From: Clostridia bacterium
GTDB taxonomy: Bacteria; Bacillota; Clostridia; Peptostreptococcales; Acidaminobacteraceae
Length of the DNA: 64,000 nt
Reading direction: 5' to 3'
NCBI GenBank assembly: GCA_016937975.1
Contig: JAFGVN010000114.1
Span: 1-64,000 of the forward strand
In this document: positions 55,041 through 64,000 of the stretch, piece by piece
Position numbering within the stretch: the stretch's first letter is position 1
Layout of the letters: every line of letters starts with the position of its first letter
Position numbers and translations under genes: made by a program
Notes under the pieces: model-generated
The model's database searches: none
What the model was told of the DNA's origin: nothing
What the model saw: only the letters and a program-made list of their open reading frames with translations

Positions 55041-55264
55041 TTTTTTGACTCGACTTTCTCAAACATTTCTACAATACATCCTATGAGTTCATACAACTGT
55101 GGCGGAACATTTTCTCTTATATCCATATCAATTAATGCATCTAATGTTTTAGGATTCTCCTCTATGGGAATCTGATGCGCTTTTGCAGTTTTTATATACT
55201 CATTAATAATCAAATTTTTATCTTGATTCTGATTCATTTCATATTGCTGATAATAATTTTTCAT
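55037..55264 (-). CDS. FlhB C-terminal-domain-like protein
   Basis: 75 residues. LIINEYIKTAKAHQIPIEEN, then LDALIDMDIRENVPPQLYEL and IGCIVEMFEKV, match the cytosolic C-terminal domain of FlhB/YscU (the usual ...A...NIPI.E...LA..L...VG..IP..LY..VA.IL...). The NPTH cleavage site and membrane part of full FlhB are absent. Short FlhB-like proteins can substitute for the C-domain in flagellar export switching. It overlaps the FliK-like gene by 4 bp. Confidence 0.82.
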   Translation of the reverse strand: MKNYYQQYEMNQNQDKNLIINEYIKTAKAHQIPIEENPKTLDALIDMDIRENVPPQLYELIGCIVEMFEKVESKK

Positions 55265-57048
55265 ATGCTTACATCAAACCCTTCACTTTCAACTGTTACG
55301 AGGCTTTTTATAGACTCAGTTTCTACCTTTGTAAGTGGCTTAAAAGCAAGATTAGCTTTCTCAAATCCAACTGATTCTAGTCGCTTAGTCACTTCCTCTA
55401 CAAATGGACTAAAGATTTTCTCCATCTCTGGTGTATCGTTTTTTACTGTGATGTTCACTTGACCTTGATTGATATCCACAAGTACACCTGTATCTCCTAG
55501 TTTATCCAAATGAATGACAAAATACAATCGGCTATTCTGCCAATCTAATTTTTCATTTTGCTTCTTGGCGTTCACTTGAACTCTAAGATTTTTTGAAACA
55601 CCATTGATTTGAACCGGTATTTGAAAAAACATTTGTTGTTTTCCTGATTGAATTTCCAGTTTATTGAGTAATTGATGCCCTGTCATTAAATCTAAAGAAG
55701 CTTTTGATTCAATTTTTTGTCCCTGTTCTTCCAATTGCATTAGGATTGATTTAATATTCATTGGTGATTTAAAAGCTGATTTATCCTGTTTGTCTATGGT
55801 TTCTGCTACTTCAGCTTCATGATTGAAACCAAGATACCTTAAAGTATCTAAGATACTTCTTGGACTCGTCTTCATCTCATTCATACCATTGGGTACAATC
55901 TCTATTTGCTTTTGCTCATAAAGCTCCTGAAAAAAAGTAGTCTTCGTTTGAACAAAAATCTTTCTCTGACTTGGTTTGAATTCTATACGTTCAAGAGTCT
56001 TTTGAACATCCTTAATCATCTCAAATGCTTTGTCTGGTTGTTGCTCTACAACGGATCTGGCTCTTTCCAACAGAGTACTTGATTTAATCAAATCTCTTTC
56101 AATTGGCATACTTGTGAACAATGGTACATCTGATTTGTTTAAAACAAAATCTAATTTATCAATTACAGAAGACAAAATCACTTTGACATCCATTTTATTG
56201 ACTTCAACTTGATCCAACTGTTTTACCATTTGCTTTTGCATTTGATCAAAAATAGCTTTTGATTCTATCATCTTTTCAGTAACCGTAATCTCAAGCATCT
56301 TCAAAGATGGTAAAGGTTGTTGAAAAAAATTTTCATTTACGATTGGCAATAACTCTTCAACAACTTCATCCAAATGCTCTGATAAATTTTCAAAGAAACC
56401 CTCAACATCTTTCAACTCATCCGTTAAATTTCCAAGGTCATTTTCATTTTTAGTTTCCGTATGATATGACATTCTATTAGGCATTTTATCTGATTGCTGA
56501 ATTTTATTAGATTCATGATGCCCATTATTTTGTTTTTTTAATGAATCCAAGAGAGTCTTAAGTTGTTTGTGAACAACGTTCTTTTTCAAAGTTTCAGGTG
56601 ACTTTGAAGGCTCTTCATCTGAAGATTCTACAGCATCCTCATCTGACCATTTGAGTTCCGGTACAATAGACTTAAAGAGGTCACCATAATCCAATTTTAA
56701 TGCTTGAGTCAAAGCCATATGAATTTGACGCAAATGACCCACAGAAATATCAACCCCTTTTGTTAATGCAATTTCAAGGGCTTGAAGTTTTGTTTCCATA
56801 TCACCATCCGTTGAAGACATAAAAGTTTCTACAGCTGCTCTAGCTTCTTTCGTTAAGGGTATATCATGTTTTTCAAATAGAACTTTAATTTCATCCAATT
56901 CGTCTGTTGACTCTGATGTAATCTTTGTTTCCCCTTCCCCTTCTACAGAAATGTTTGCCGCCTGAGTTCCTTGGGTTGAATTTGCGTTATTCTGAGGAAA
57001 AATGGTATTATTCTTTATATCGTTAAAAAAATTATTGAAAATTTTCAT
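55261..57048 (-). CDS. FliK-like flagellar hook-length control protein
   Basis: 595 residues. The long, mostly helical and polar N-terminal part varies freely in such proteins. The last 130 residues form an Flg_hook/FliK C-domain: KQQMFFQIPVQINGVSKNLR, RLYFVIHLDKLGDTGVLVDI, NQGQVNITVKNDTPEMEKIF. FliK measures the hook and switches export by touching FlhB, and an FlhB-like protein is encoded next. AAAGGAGCTTTT precedes the ATG. Confidence 0.78.
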   Translation of the reverse strand: MKIFNNFFNDIKNNTIFPQNNANSTQGTQAANISVEGEGETKITSESTDELDEIKVLFEKHDIPLTKEARAAVETFMSSTDGDMETKLQALEIALTKGVDISVGHLRQIHMALTQALKLDYGDLFKSIVPELKWSDEDAVESSDEEPSKSPETLKKNVVHKQLKTLLDSLKKQNNGHHESNKIQQSDKMPNRMSYHTETKNENDLGNLTDELKDVEGFFENLSEHLDEVVEELLPIVNENFFQQPLPSLKMLEITVTEKMIESKAIFDQMQKQMVKQLDQVEVNKMDVKVILSSVIDKLDFVLNKSDVPLFTSMPIERDLIKSSTLLERARSVVEQQPDKAFEMIKDVQKTLERIEFKPSQRKIFVQTKTTFFQELYEQKQIEIVPNGMNEMKTSPRSILDTLRYLGFNHEAEVAETIDKQDKSAFKSPMNIKSILMQLEEQGQKIESKASLDLMTGHQLLNKLEIQSGKQQMFFQIPVQINGVSKNLRVQVNAKKQNEKLDWQNSRLYFVIHLDKLGDTGVLVDINQGQVNITVKNDTPEMEKIFSPFVEEVTKRLESVGFEKANLAFKPLTKVETESIKSLVTVESEGFDVSI

Positions 57049-57193
57049 AAAAGCTCCTTTGTATAATATTATTATCGGACAAGGGAATCAAGTACTTAAG
57101 TATTTATAAAAAAGTCCTTAAAAATCGTAAATTTTGTGTTTAAAGGTCACATTTTTGGGTAGCAATATATTAGGCATAGTCATATGCGCAATA

Positions 57194-57236
57194 GCAACTT
57201 ATGTGAAAATATAATACGCAAAGCTAAAGGGTCTAA
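57194..57236 (+). repeat. Tandem repeat unit A
   Basis: Begins GCAACTTATGTGAAAATATA and ends GGGTCTAA. It matches unit B 128 bp to the right at about three quarters of 43 positions. Further along each unit a second matching piece, GCCAGCTACC near 57293 and GCCAGTTACC near 57431, shows that the repeat extends beyond 43 bp, with an extra 10 bp in the second unit. Confidence 0.65.
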
Positions 57237-57321
57237 GTTATAATTTAATCCACTAGATGTCATTACATCCACAATTAAATATAATACGATCGCCAGCTAC
57301 CAAAATACTTTTCAGACAAAA

Positions 57322-57364
57322 GCAAACTATATGAAAATATAGGACGCAAAACTCTAGGATCTAA
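57322..57364 (+). repeat. Tandem repeat unit B
   Basis: Begins GCAAACTATATGAAAATATA and ends AGGATCTAA, the second copy of the block described for unit A. Confidence 0.65.
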
Positions 57365-57464
57365 ACATATTGCATAATGGATTTGTAACGCCAAGAAAAC
57401 AACTTCTTTGGTACTACAATATGCAGGATAGCCAGTTACCTAGAAAAGTATATTTGATTACAAC

Positions 57465-57487
57465 ACCCCACATTTGTGGGGTTTTTT
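57465..57487 (+). terminator. Plus-strand terminator without upstream protein gene
   Basis: ACCCCAC-ATTT-GTGGGGT followed by TTTTT is a textbook intrinsic terminator on the plus strand. The nearest plus-strand protein gene upstream is more than 15 kb away, so it must end a non-coding transcript. Confidence 0.85.
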
Positions 57488-57502
57488 ATTGCTCTAAAAA
57501 AT

Positions 57503-57526
57503 CCAACATGCATCTGAGCATGTTGG
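57503..57526 (-). terminator. Terminator of the HD-GYP gene
   Basis: CCAACATGC and GCATGTTGG with a 6-nt loop; the minus strand continues ATTTTTTAG. Directly downstream of the HD-GYP gene stop. Confidence 0.9.
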
Positions 57527-57534
57527 ACTTCTTC

Positions 57535-59076
57535 TTATAAAACTATAATGTCTTCCAAATGATTGATAAAAATATCCACTAATTCAGAATCAAAATGTGC
57601 CCCTCGATTCTTATAAATATACTTCACAGCTTCCTGTACAGAAATTGCATCTTTGTAAACTCTCTTATGCGTCAAGGCATCAAAGACATCTAAAATGGCC
57701 AACATTCTTGCGCTCTTTGGTATTAGTTTACCTTTTTTACCATATGGATAACCAGTACCATCATATTTTTCATGGTGATTCAATGCGATTTCTGCAGCGA
57801 TTTGCAATACATCCAACTGCGATTTTGATAGAATTTTATAACCGATTTCAGGATGTTTTTTGATTTCATTGAATTCTTCATCTGTTAATCTTCCAGGTTT
57901 CTTTAAAATTAAATCCGGAATACCTATTTTCCCAACATCATGCATGGTGCTGGCAATCTTTAAGATTTCTGCCTCTCCATAAGTAAAACCATTTAATGTA
58001 GCAAATTTGAACATCATTTCTGATAATCTTCTTACATGAACTGAATTCTCTTCATAATGACTTTCAATGACTTCACCTAAAGCAAAAATCATTTCTTGTT
58101 GAGTCGAAGAAATTGTGTTATTCAGAATATAATTATCCAGAGCTAAGGAGTAATTCTTTAGAAACAAATTAATGAGATTAAAATCATAATCATTATTATC
58201 TCCTTCTATAAAAATAAAATTACTCATTTGATTGTTCGTACCGCCTTTTATAATAAAACCATCATCAATATATTGGATATTTTCCTTATCTCCTTCTTTA
58301 TCTTTTAACCAATCTTGAATAAATTGAAGTTCTCTGATTGTTTCAATGTTACTGCCAATATAAGGTTCATATTTACCTGTTGCGGCGACAATAATAGTTT
58401 TCTTATATTTTTCAATACTTACAAAACCAGATTGCTTTTGCTTTTCGTATTTCAGATAAATCATAGAAGGTTTGTCTTTATAAAAGTGTGACATTTCAGT
58501 TAAGATACTTGTTAGAAATTCATTGAATGAAGTATGGTTAAATAAATTGGCTGAAGTCTCAATAATTTTCTCCAAACCCTTTTTATGATTTTCCAACTGC
58601 ATTAAATCTCTATAACTTCTTAAAGCAGTCAATAATGCTGCATATAATTTCTGAATGGTCAATTCAGTCTTGAGCAGATAATCGTTAATTTCATATTCTC
58701 TAATAACACTTTCCTTTGGTGCTTCTCCTGGTTGACCAGTTCTTAAAATAATGCGTGTCATTTTATTCTGTAAAGTACTTCTAAGATAATCAACAACATC
58801 CAAACCACTTCTTGTATCCTCCATAACCACATCAAGAAGCAATATTGCAGTGTCAGGATTTTCAGTCATGACTTTCAAGGTTTCTTTCCCAGAATAGGTA
58901 TGAATAATTTCCAAAGATCTGCCTTCAAATTCAAAGTGTTGCAAGGCCATTTCTGTAATGGTATGCACTTCCTTATCATCATCTGCAATTACGACCTTGT
59001 AGGAAGCATCATAAGTCTGCTCCTCATCTTCCTCTAAAAAATCAAAATCCATTTGATCAAAATTCATCGTTGTCAT
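57535..59076 (-). CDS. REC - DUF3369 - HD-GYP cyclic-di-GMP phosphodiesterase
   Basis: 513 residues. Receiver domain about 25-150 (KVVIADDDKEVHT, phospho-Asp in AILLLDVVMEDTRSG), DUF3369-type middle about 170-310, and HD-GYP about 325-500 with STMHDVGKIGIPD (HD), KHPEIGYKIL and ALNHHEKYDGTGYPYG (HD-GYP). It should degrade c-di-GMP when phosphorylated, affecting motility and adhesion. Its start lies next to the histidine kinase stop, whose codon is within its ribosome site GAGGAGTAGC, so the two are a coupled kinase-regulator pair. Confidence 0.94.
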   Translation of the reverse strand: MTTMNFDQMDFDFLEEDEEQTYDASYKVVIADDDKEVHTITEMALQHFEFEGRSLEIIHTYSGKETLKVMTENPDTAILLLDVVMEDTRSGLDVVDYLRSTLQNKMTRIILRTGQPGEAPKESVIREYEINDYLLKTELTIQKLYAALLTALRSYRDLMQLENHKKGLEKIIETSANLFNHTSFNEFLTSILTEMSHFYKDKPSMIYLKYEKQKQSGFVSIEKYKKTIIVAATGKYEPYIGSNIETIRELQFIQDWLKDKEGDKENIQYIDDGFIIKGGTNNQMSNFIFIEGDNNDYDFNLINLFLKNYSLALDNYILNNTISSTQQEMIFALGEVIESHYEENSVHVRRLSEMMFKFATLNGFTYGEAEILKIASTMHDVGKIGIPDLILKKPGRLTDEEFNEIKKHPEIGYKILSKSQLDVLQIAAEIALNHHEKYDGTGYPYGKKGKLIPKSARMLAILDVFDALTHKRVYKDAISVQEAVKYIYKNRGAHFDSELVDIFINHLEDIIVL

Positions 59077-59079
59077 AAG

Positions 59080-61530
59080 CTACTCCTCTAATGGTATTTT
59101 TATAATAAATCGTGTCCCTTGGTCTGGTCTGCTTTCACATTTAATGGTACCATTCATACCAGTAATTAGATTGTATACAACACTTAAACCTAATCCTGTT
59201 CCACCTTGTCCCCTCTTGGATGTAAAAAACGGTTCGAATATCTTATGGACTTGAGCTTCCGGCATGCCTATACCATTATCTGAAAAGTCTATTACAAAAT
59301 TCTTGTCCTCTTTATGTGCTCTGATTTCAATACGTTTATCTTCTAAGTCTTTGAAACCATGAATGATAGCATTCATAATTAAATTCGTTAAGATATGGGA
59401 ATACGCTCCTGGATAACTCACAATAAATAAAGCTTCATCCATTAACAATTCGACATGATGTCCTCCCTGCTTCAACTCATGCTTCAAACTTAATACTGTT
59501 GCATTGAAATATTGATACACATTGAATCTCTCTATTGTTTCATGACTTTGATTAACAGCAATCATCTTAAAACTCTTGATCAGTTCAGATGCACGATATA
59601 AATTAGAATTTAAAATTTCAATACTGTCATTGAGATTATGAATAAATTTTATGAAATTAGATTTACTCATTTTTCCTTCATCCATCTGCTTTAAATTTTC
59701 TTCGTTAATTTTTTTGATGTAGGAAGCTGTTGTAACGGCTACACCAAGAGGTGTATTGATTTCATGTGCCACACCTGAAACTAAACTACCCAATGATGCT
59801 AATTTTTCTTGATTTGCCAATTCTTTCATCGTTGCTTCAAGATCTTCTGTTCGTTGTTTGACCAGCTCCTCTAGTCTTTCATTTTCTTTTGTTGTCATTT
59901 CTGACAATTTTTCAAGGACCACCACTAATTCAGTGATGTTCGATATAGAACCTAAAACAACTTCTATGTCATTTTCTTCATTCAAAACTGGTACTAGAGA
60001 AAAGTTAAGTACTTGACGTTTATCATTCTTTACTAAATTGAGCTGAAATCTCTCTGGTTTTTTTTCTTCCAAAACATGCATGTAATGTTCAAACCATTCA
60101 TCTGTTAAAACATTTTTCTTGAAAAAAGGTTTTACTTCCACACCAATGATTTCATCTCGATGGATGCCAAAATAATTTTCAAAAGGCTTGTTCACAGAGT
60201 TAAATCTTCTTTTCATTGAAATAGAGTAAATCATTTCATCTAGATTTTCCACTAACTCCCTATATTGTGCTTCATTTTTTTTAATGGAATAAAAGGACTC
60301 TCTCAAAGAATTTTTCATCATCATTAACGCTTCCAACAACTCATTGGTTTCATGAATTGAGGTCCTATGCAAATCATTTTCACTTTCCCAATTTCCTTTT
60401 GATATTTCCACAGCCATTTCAGCACTCATTCTAATAGGTTTTGTAAAATAAGCTATGAGAAGTAGAGCAATTACCGCGCCAATGGTTGTAACTACAATGA
60501 TTAAACCAATGATGACATATTGTCTATTCTTGATTCCCCCCATCAATTGTTCCTCAGAGAGTACCGAAACAACATGCCAGTTCAATCCATCAGGTTCAAG
60601 CAATGTCTCATTTAAAAAGAAATACTTCTGATGATCCAATTCGAAGGTATAATATTCACCTGCTTTTGAGTCTTCATAGCTTTTGATACTATTCACAATC
60701 AAAGGATTCTCACTTTTTCTTGCAAGCATTCTCCTTTCTGAATCATTCTCCATGAAGATTTGACTATCATCTGATGAAGCCACTAGCTCACCTTTATTAT
60801 CAACGATATATAATAAACCACCACTTTTTTTTGATTCCTCTCTTAGAAACAATTCAATGCCATTCAATTTTACATCCATACCTGCAACCCCAACAAAATC
60901 ACCTGCTCTTGTGATGATAGGCACTACAGCTGTAATAGTTGCTTCTTTAATTTCGTCTTGATTAATATAGATTTCAGTCCATTGAAAAGTGGGATTTTCC
61001 TTCACAGGTGCATAAAATGGTCTTACAGTTGGGTCATAGGTTCCAGCAGGAAAGCTATAAGCCAGAGCATCAGAGATTTCTTCTGTATCATAAATGTTCA
61101 AAGAAAAATCAGTCCTTATGCCTTGAAGCATTAAAGAATAATCCTCCTGGTTGCTGTTCGCTCTTAGACCAATGAAGGATTGATCTTCACCTGCATAAAA
61201 AACAACACTTATTTGAGGAATATCTTGATGAATACTTTTAAAGAACATGAGTATAAACGATTCTAGCGAGCTATAGTCCTCTTGATTTAAGTAATCTTGA
61301 TAAAGAATATTATGACTATAGGTGTTTAAAACCATAACAGGCTCACTGAGCAAGTTGCCCAATTTTTCTTTGATGGTATTGTTGGTAATCTCAAGAATTT
61401 TTTGTCCCTGATCATTGGCTAATTGATTATATTCTATACGCCAGCTTAAAATGAACAGCGCTATTGCCAAGGTAATTGTAATCATAAAAGGATAAAAAAT
61501 AGCCTTACGAATGGTCAATTTCTTTTTCAT
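59080..61530 (-). CDS. Sensor histidine kinase with Cache and PAS domains
   Basis: 816 residues. Two membrane helices (about 12-30 and 337-360) frame an extracellular double-Cache domain for small-molecule sensing; then HAMP-like, PAS (about 425-540), a coiled coil (MTTKENERLEELVKQRTED) and kinase core: phospho-His in LVSGVAHEINTPLG, N-box LTNLIMNAIIHGF, DNGIGMPE and GQGGTGLGLSVVYNL. AGGAGGACTCT precedes the ATG. It phosphorylates, by neighbourhood, the HD-GYP regulator. The ligand is unknown. Confidence 0.95.
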   Translation of the reverse strand: MKKKLTIRKAIFYPFMITITLAIALFILSWRIEYNQLANDQGQKILEITNNTIKEKLGNLLSEPVMVLNTYSHNILYQDYLNQEDYSSLESFILMFFKSIHQDIPQISVVFYAGEDQSFIGLRANSNQEDYSLMLQGIRTDFSLNIYDTEEISDALAYSFPAGTYDPTVRPFYAPVKENPTFQWTEIYINQDEIKEATITAVVPIITRAGDFVGVAGMDVKLNGIELFLREESKKSGGLLYIVDNKGELVASSDDSQIFMENDSERRMLARKSENPLIVNSIKSYEDSKAGEYYTFELDHQKYFFLNETLLEPDGLNWHVVSVLSEEQLMGGIKNRQYVIIGLIIVVTTIGAVIALLLIAYFTKPIRMSAEMAVEISKGNWESENDLHRTSIHETNELLEALMMMKNSLRESFYSIKKNEAQYRELVENLDEMIYSISMKRRFNSVNKPFENYFGIHRDEIIGVEVKPFFKKNVLTDEWFEHYMHVLEEKKPERFQLNLVKNDKRQVLNFSLVPVLNEENDIEVVLGSISNITELVVVLEKLSEMTTKENERLEELVKQRTEDLEATMKELANQEKLASLGSLVSGVAHEINTPLGVAVTTASYIKKINEENLKQMDEGKMSKSNFIKFIHNLNDSIEILNSNLYRASELIKSFKMIAVNQSHETIERFNVYQYFNATVLSLKHELKQGGHHVELLMDEALFIVSYPGAYSHILTNLIMNAIIHGFKDLEDKRIEIRAHKEDKNFVIDFSDNGIGMPEAQVHKIFEPFFTSKRGQGGTGLGLSVVYNLITGMNGTIKCESRPDQGTRFIIKIPLEE

Positions 61531-61646
61531 AGAGTCCTCCTAAGTATTCAATACCCAAAAAAAAATGGTATTCTCACATGAAATGGCATTTATGTATGTT
61601 TTTTATGAAACTTTTATCCCTATAGCTTCTTATTCAACAGAAAAAA

Positions 61647-61668
61647 AACATCAACCTAAGTTGATGTT
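61647..61668 (-). terminator. Terminator of the ABC-2 permease operon
   Basis: AACATCAAC and GTTGATGTT with a CTAA loop; TTTTTTT follows on the minus strand. The stop codon of the permease overlaps the stem. Confidence 0.9.
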
Positions 61669-62836
61669 ATGCTAAAGCCTTTCTATTGAGAAGCAAGGTA
61701 CCCAAAAGCAGGTAAACCATGCCCATTCCAAATAATATGATAATATTATTCGTAATTGCTGATATGTTATAACCGTGAATTAATAGTTTTTCTATAGCTT
61801 CGATCGCCCATCTTTGCGGCGTTAAAATGGATAAGAATAACAGAACTTTTGATGTAACAATTTCAAGGGGCCAGAAACAACCACCAAGCATTGCTGTTCC
61901 AGTTAGTATTACAGGTGAAATCGCGGATAACTGGCCCATGGTAGATACAAAATTAGATAACATCATCCCCATTGAAGCAACACAGAATACAAAGGCTGCG
62001 ACCACAATGAGTAAAACCAACATACTACCTTCCCATTGAACTTTAAACAAATACTTGCTTAAGATAAACATGGCACTTACTTGTACAAAACCTAAAACAA
62101 ATACACCTAACATATTACCTGTAATCATACTAAATTTTGAAATCGGAGAAATCAACTGACGTTGCCATGTATTTTGTTCTTTTTCAACCAAAATATCTGA
62201 AATCCCAAAGACGATTGTAAACATTGCAAAGAATAATGAAAAGCCAATCACTGAGTGTTTTATCGCATCATAATTTTTCTCTTCTGTTAAGGTTTTTGCT
62301 GTTAAAGTTACTGGCTGTTTATATGTCCAATGTTCATCTAAAGTAGCCAATATGTTTTTAAGAACAGCATTCCCATCCAATTGATTTAAATCTAAATTGT
62401 TTAAAAGCACCTGGCTAAATTGATATTCTGATAAGACTTTTTTCAAACTGGAATCTATAAGGTTTACCATTTGCATATTATCCATGTTTTCACTGATTAA
62501 TAGTCTTTGTATTTGAGCACTTCCAGTTTGCAATTGAGTTGTAAAACCTTTTTCAATGTAAAAGGCACCCTCAATATCATCTTCTTTTACGGCTTCTTTT
62601 GCACTTTCAAGGTCATACAAAATGATTTCATAACCTTCCAAGTGATTTAAGACATCATACAATCTAATTGTTATTGGCGATTGATCTTCATCAACCAATC
62701 CTATTTTTGTTTCTGTCGGTTCATAACCAATAGATGCAAATACAGCAATCATGATTAAAGTTAAACCCGTCATAAATAACATTAATTTACTATCATCTCG
62801 AAGCTTCATCCATCTTAATTTTAAAATTGCTATCAT
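61667..62836 (-). CDS. ABC-2 family transporter permease (second)
   Basis: 389 residues with the ABC2_membrane_3 / YhgE-like plan: one N-terminal helix (LMLFMTGLTLIMIAVFASIG), an external domain to about 190 (LVDEDQSPITIRLYDVL), and five C-terminal helices (SVIGFSLFFAMFTIVFGISD ... VLLFLSILTPQRWAIEAIEK ... GMGMVYLLLGTLLL). Such pairs of permeases work with an ATPase to export drugs, lipids or peptides. It overlaps the upstream permease by 4 bp (ATGA). The ATPase gene must be beyond the window. Confidence 0.9.
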   Translation of the reverse strand: MIAILKLRWMKLRDDSKLMLFMTGLTLIMIAVFASIGYEPTETKIGLVDEDQSPITIRLYDVLNHLEGYEIILYDLESAKEAVKEDDIEGAFYIEKGFTTQLQTGSAQIQRLLISENMDNMQMVNLIDSSLKKVLSEYQFSQVLLNNLDLNQLDGNAVLKNILATLDEHWTYKQPVTLTAKTLTEEKNYDAIKHSVIGFSLFFAMFTIVFGISDILVEKEQNTWQRQLISPISKFSMITGNMLGVFVLGFVQVSAMFILSKYLFKVQWEGSMLVLLIVVAAFVFCVASMGMMLSNFVSTMGQLSAISPVILTGTAMLGGCFWPLEIVTSKVLLFLSILTPQRWAIEAIEKLLIHGYNISAITNNIIILFGMGMVYLLLGTLLLNRKALA

Positions 62837-64000
62837 GATGTCACCTCAATTTCTTTTGTTCTCGTACTTCTATTCTCAATGCGAATGATTATAATCCCTA
62901 TTATCATAAAACCCAAGCCATTAATAATTAAAGATGTAATGGATGGTATCAAGTCCTTAATTGGTGCCTCCATCATAATTTTATGATAACCATCTAAAGA
63001 CGCACCATTTAACAAGGTTTTACTAATGGTTTGGAACCAACCAGGCATTAAATAAAGTGGAAAATAACTGCCTCCGAATAAAGCCAACACTTGGAACATA
63101 CCGCTTTCCAATACATTCAAAGCTTTAAGTGAATCCATTTTCATGGAAATACTTGCGAGTATCGTCCCAAAACCAGTTACAGCAAAACCCACTAGGATTG
63201 TAAAGAGTACTACTGAAATAGGATTTCCCCAGTAAACATGGAATCCTAAAATGGAAGTAATCATCATGATTACCATTTGCATCACAGCAATCATAAAGAT
63301 TAAGACCAACTTACCTGCAATAATTTTTAATGGAGAAATCCCTGCGACATGTTGTCTTTGCAAAGTAAATTTTTTTCTTTCTATTAATAAAAATCTTGCA
63401 CCATAACTTGCACCAAACAATAAGAACATTGCCATCATTGCAACTGAATAGTATTGTGAAGAATTAATGGTTTTTAATTGATCAATTTTATAATCAGATA
63501 CATCCAATTTCAATTCAGTTGATGATTTTCCCATATCTTGTAAAGTGTCCAGTACATTTTGTTTTACTTGATCGGAAACATCATATTCTGAAAGAACTTC
63601 TTGACTAACCTTATTAAAAATCATACCTTGAGACAACTGAATCGACACTTGATTCATAATTGTTTCTACAATCGATGCACTATATGTCATATCCACACTT
63701 TTTAAAACTTCAATCGTTACTGGTTTCCTAAAAGTTGGAGACATACTCATGAGCAAATCTGAAACATAATGTTCTGGAAGTACTATGACTGCCGCAATAT
63801 CACCTTTATTCAAAGCATCTTTGCTTTTGTCTAAAGTCATGATGTCATATTGAATAAAACTAATATCATTAAAGATATCTTCTATCATGGTATCTAAGGG
63901 TTCTGCATCTTCTATTGCTACATATTTTGACATAGTTTCATAATCAGCTTCAAAATCATATAACTTAACTAAGGCTACATCAATATCCCAAACCCCACCA
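62833..64000 (-). CDS. ABC-2 family transporter permease (first), partial
   Basis: At least 388 codons; the frame stays open from the ATG at 63933 to the window edge with VWDIDVALVKLYDFEADYE, which fits the family's first external segment, so the true start is outside. It has the same plan as its neighbour: external domain, then helices beginning SSQYYSVAMMAMFLLFGASY and ending GLGFMIIGIIII. The two likely form a heterodimeric channel. Confidence 0.9.
   Translation of the reverse strand, partial: GGVWDIDVALVKLYDFEADYETMSKYVAIEDAEPLDTMIEDIFNDISFIQYDIMTLDKSKDALNKGDIAAVIVLPEHYVSDLLMSMSPTFRKPVTIEVLKSVDMTYSASIVETIMNQVSIQLSQGMIFNKVSQEVLSEYDVSDQVKQNVLDTLQDMGKSSTELKLDVSDYKIDQLKTINSSQYYSVAMMAMFLLFGASYGARFLLIERKKFTLQRQHVAGISPLKIIAGKLVLIFMIAVMQMVIMMITSILGFHVYWGNPISVVLFTILVGFAVTGFGTILASISMKMDSLKALNVLESGMFQVLALFGGSYFPLYLMPGWFQTISKTLLNGASLDGYHKIMMEAPIKDLIPSITSLIINGLGFMIIGIIIIRIENRSTRTKEIEVTS

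Larger units (their letters stand above)
57049..57534. other. Intergenic region with degenerate tandem repeat and two terminators
   Basis: 486 bp without a protein gene. It contains a 128-bp-period degenerate tandem repeat (clear 43-bp blocks at 57194 and 57322), a plus-strand terminator at 57465 and a minus-strand terminator at 57503. With no plus-strand protein gene upstream, the region probably makes a plus-strand RNA. Confidence 0.6.

Overview
The window is AT-rich DNA from a low-GC Gram-positive bacterium. It is almost certainly a motile, flagellated member of the Clostridia: there is a FliK/FlhB-type flagellar cluster, copper-amine-oxidase-type 'stalk' repeats on exported proteins, AGGAGG-type ribosome binding sites throughout and many Clostridia-type small genes. 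The species cannot be named from sequence alone. Nearly every gene reads on the minus strand.

About 41.5 kb on the left is accessory, plasmid-like or integrative-element DNA ending beside a tRNA-Arg(TCG) gene (41572-41648). From the left it holds: (i) an HTH+TPR regulator of RRNPP type with a divergent 45-codon pheromone-like propeptide and a 49-codon Cys/His-rich small gene (0.3-2.0 kb); (ii) a resolvase-type serine recombinase (2.4 kb) and a replication/integration operon of P-loop helicase-like protein, Xis-like, tyrosine integrase and a degenerate RNase H (3.2-7.1 kb); (iii) an XRE regulator, lipoprotein and membrane peptide operon with three operator-like palindromes (8.5-10.05 kb); (iv) a DUF960/RadC pair (10.1-11 kb); (v) a three-gene unit of a 69-residue protein, a membrane peptide and a giant TPR-PIN protein (11.65-15.55 kb); (vi) an XRE-ImmA/IrrE protease with a DUF5986-like partner (15.9-17.8 kb); (vii) exported lipocalin-like and stalk-domain proteins; (viii) a large serine recombinase with a DUF927 replication module (20.9-26.4 kb); (ix) a second DUF960/RadC pair, an integrase fragment and a transglutaminase-like stalk protein (28-32.6 kb); (x) a ParA/ribbon-helix-helix partition pair (32.8-33.8 kb); (xi) a five-gene restriction-modification operon resembling BsuMI/LlaJI but with amino-methyltransferases (34.9-40.9 kb). 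No relaxase or type IV secretion gene is visible, so self-transfer cannot be claimed from this window.

From about 41.6 kb to the end the DNA looks like chromosomal core: tRNA-Arg, a YfcE-like phosphoesterase, rdgB, rph, a partner-switching set (RsbW-like kinase, STAS protein, response-regulator/PP2C phosphatase), a stalk-AMIN-amidase_3 cell wall hydrolase, an operon pcrA-ligA-peptide binding lipoprotein-AIR synthase-like protein, a flagellar trio (FliK-like, FlhB C-domain-like, YaaR/DUF327), an HK/HD-GYP two-component pair and two ABC-2 permeases, the last running off the right edge.

The most promising unexplained items are the RRNPP/propeptide/Cys-rich peptide locus at the left edge, the TPR-PIN operon bracketed by a recurring 16-bp motif, the mixed-class BsuMI-like restriction operon with its tiny downstream peptide, a Lys-rich amphipathic peptide gene next to the tRNA, and a probable plus-strand RNA with a degenerate 128-bp tandem repeat in the flagellar/HD-GYP intergenic region.
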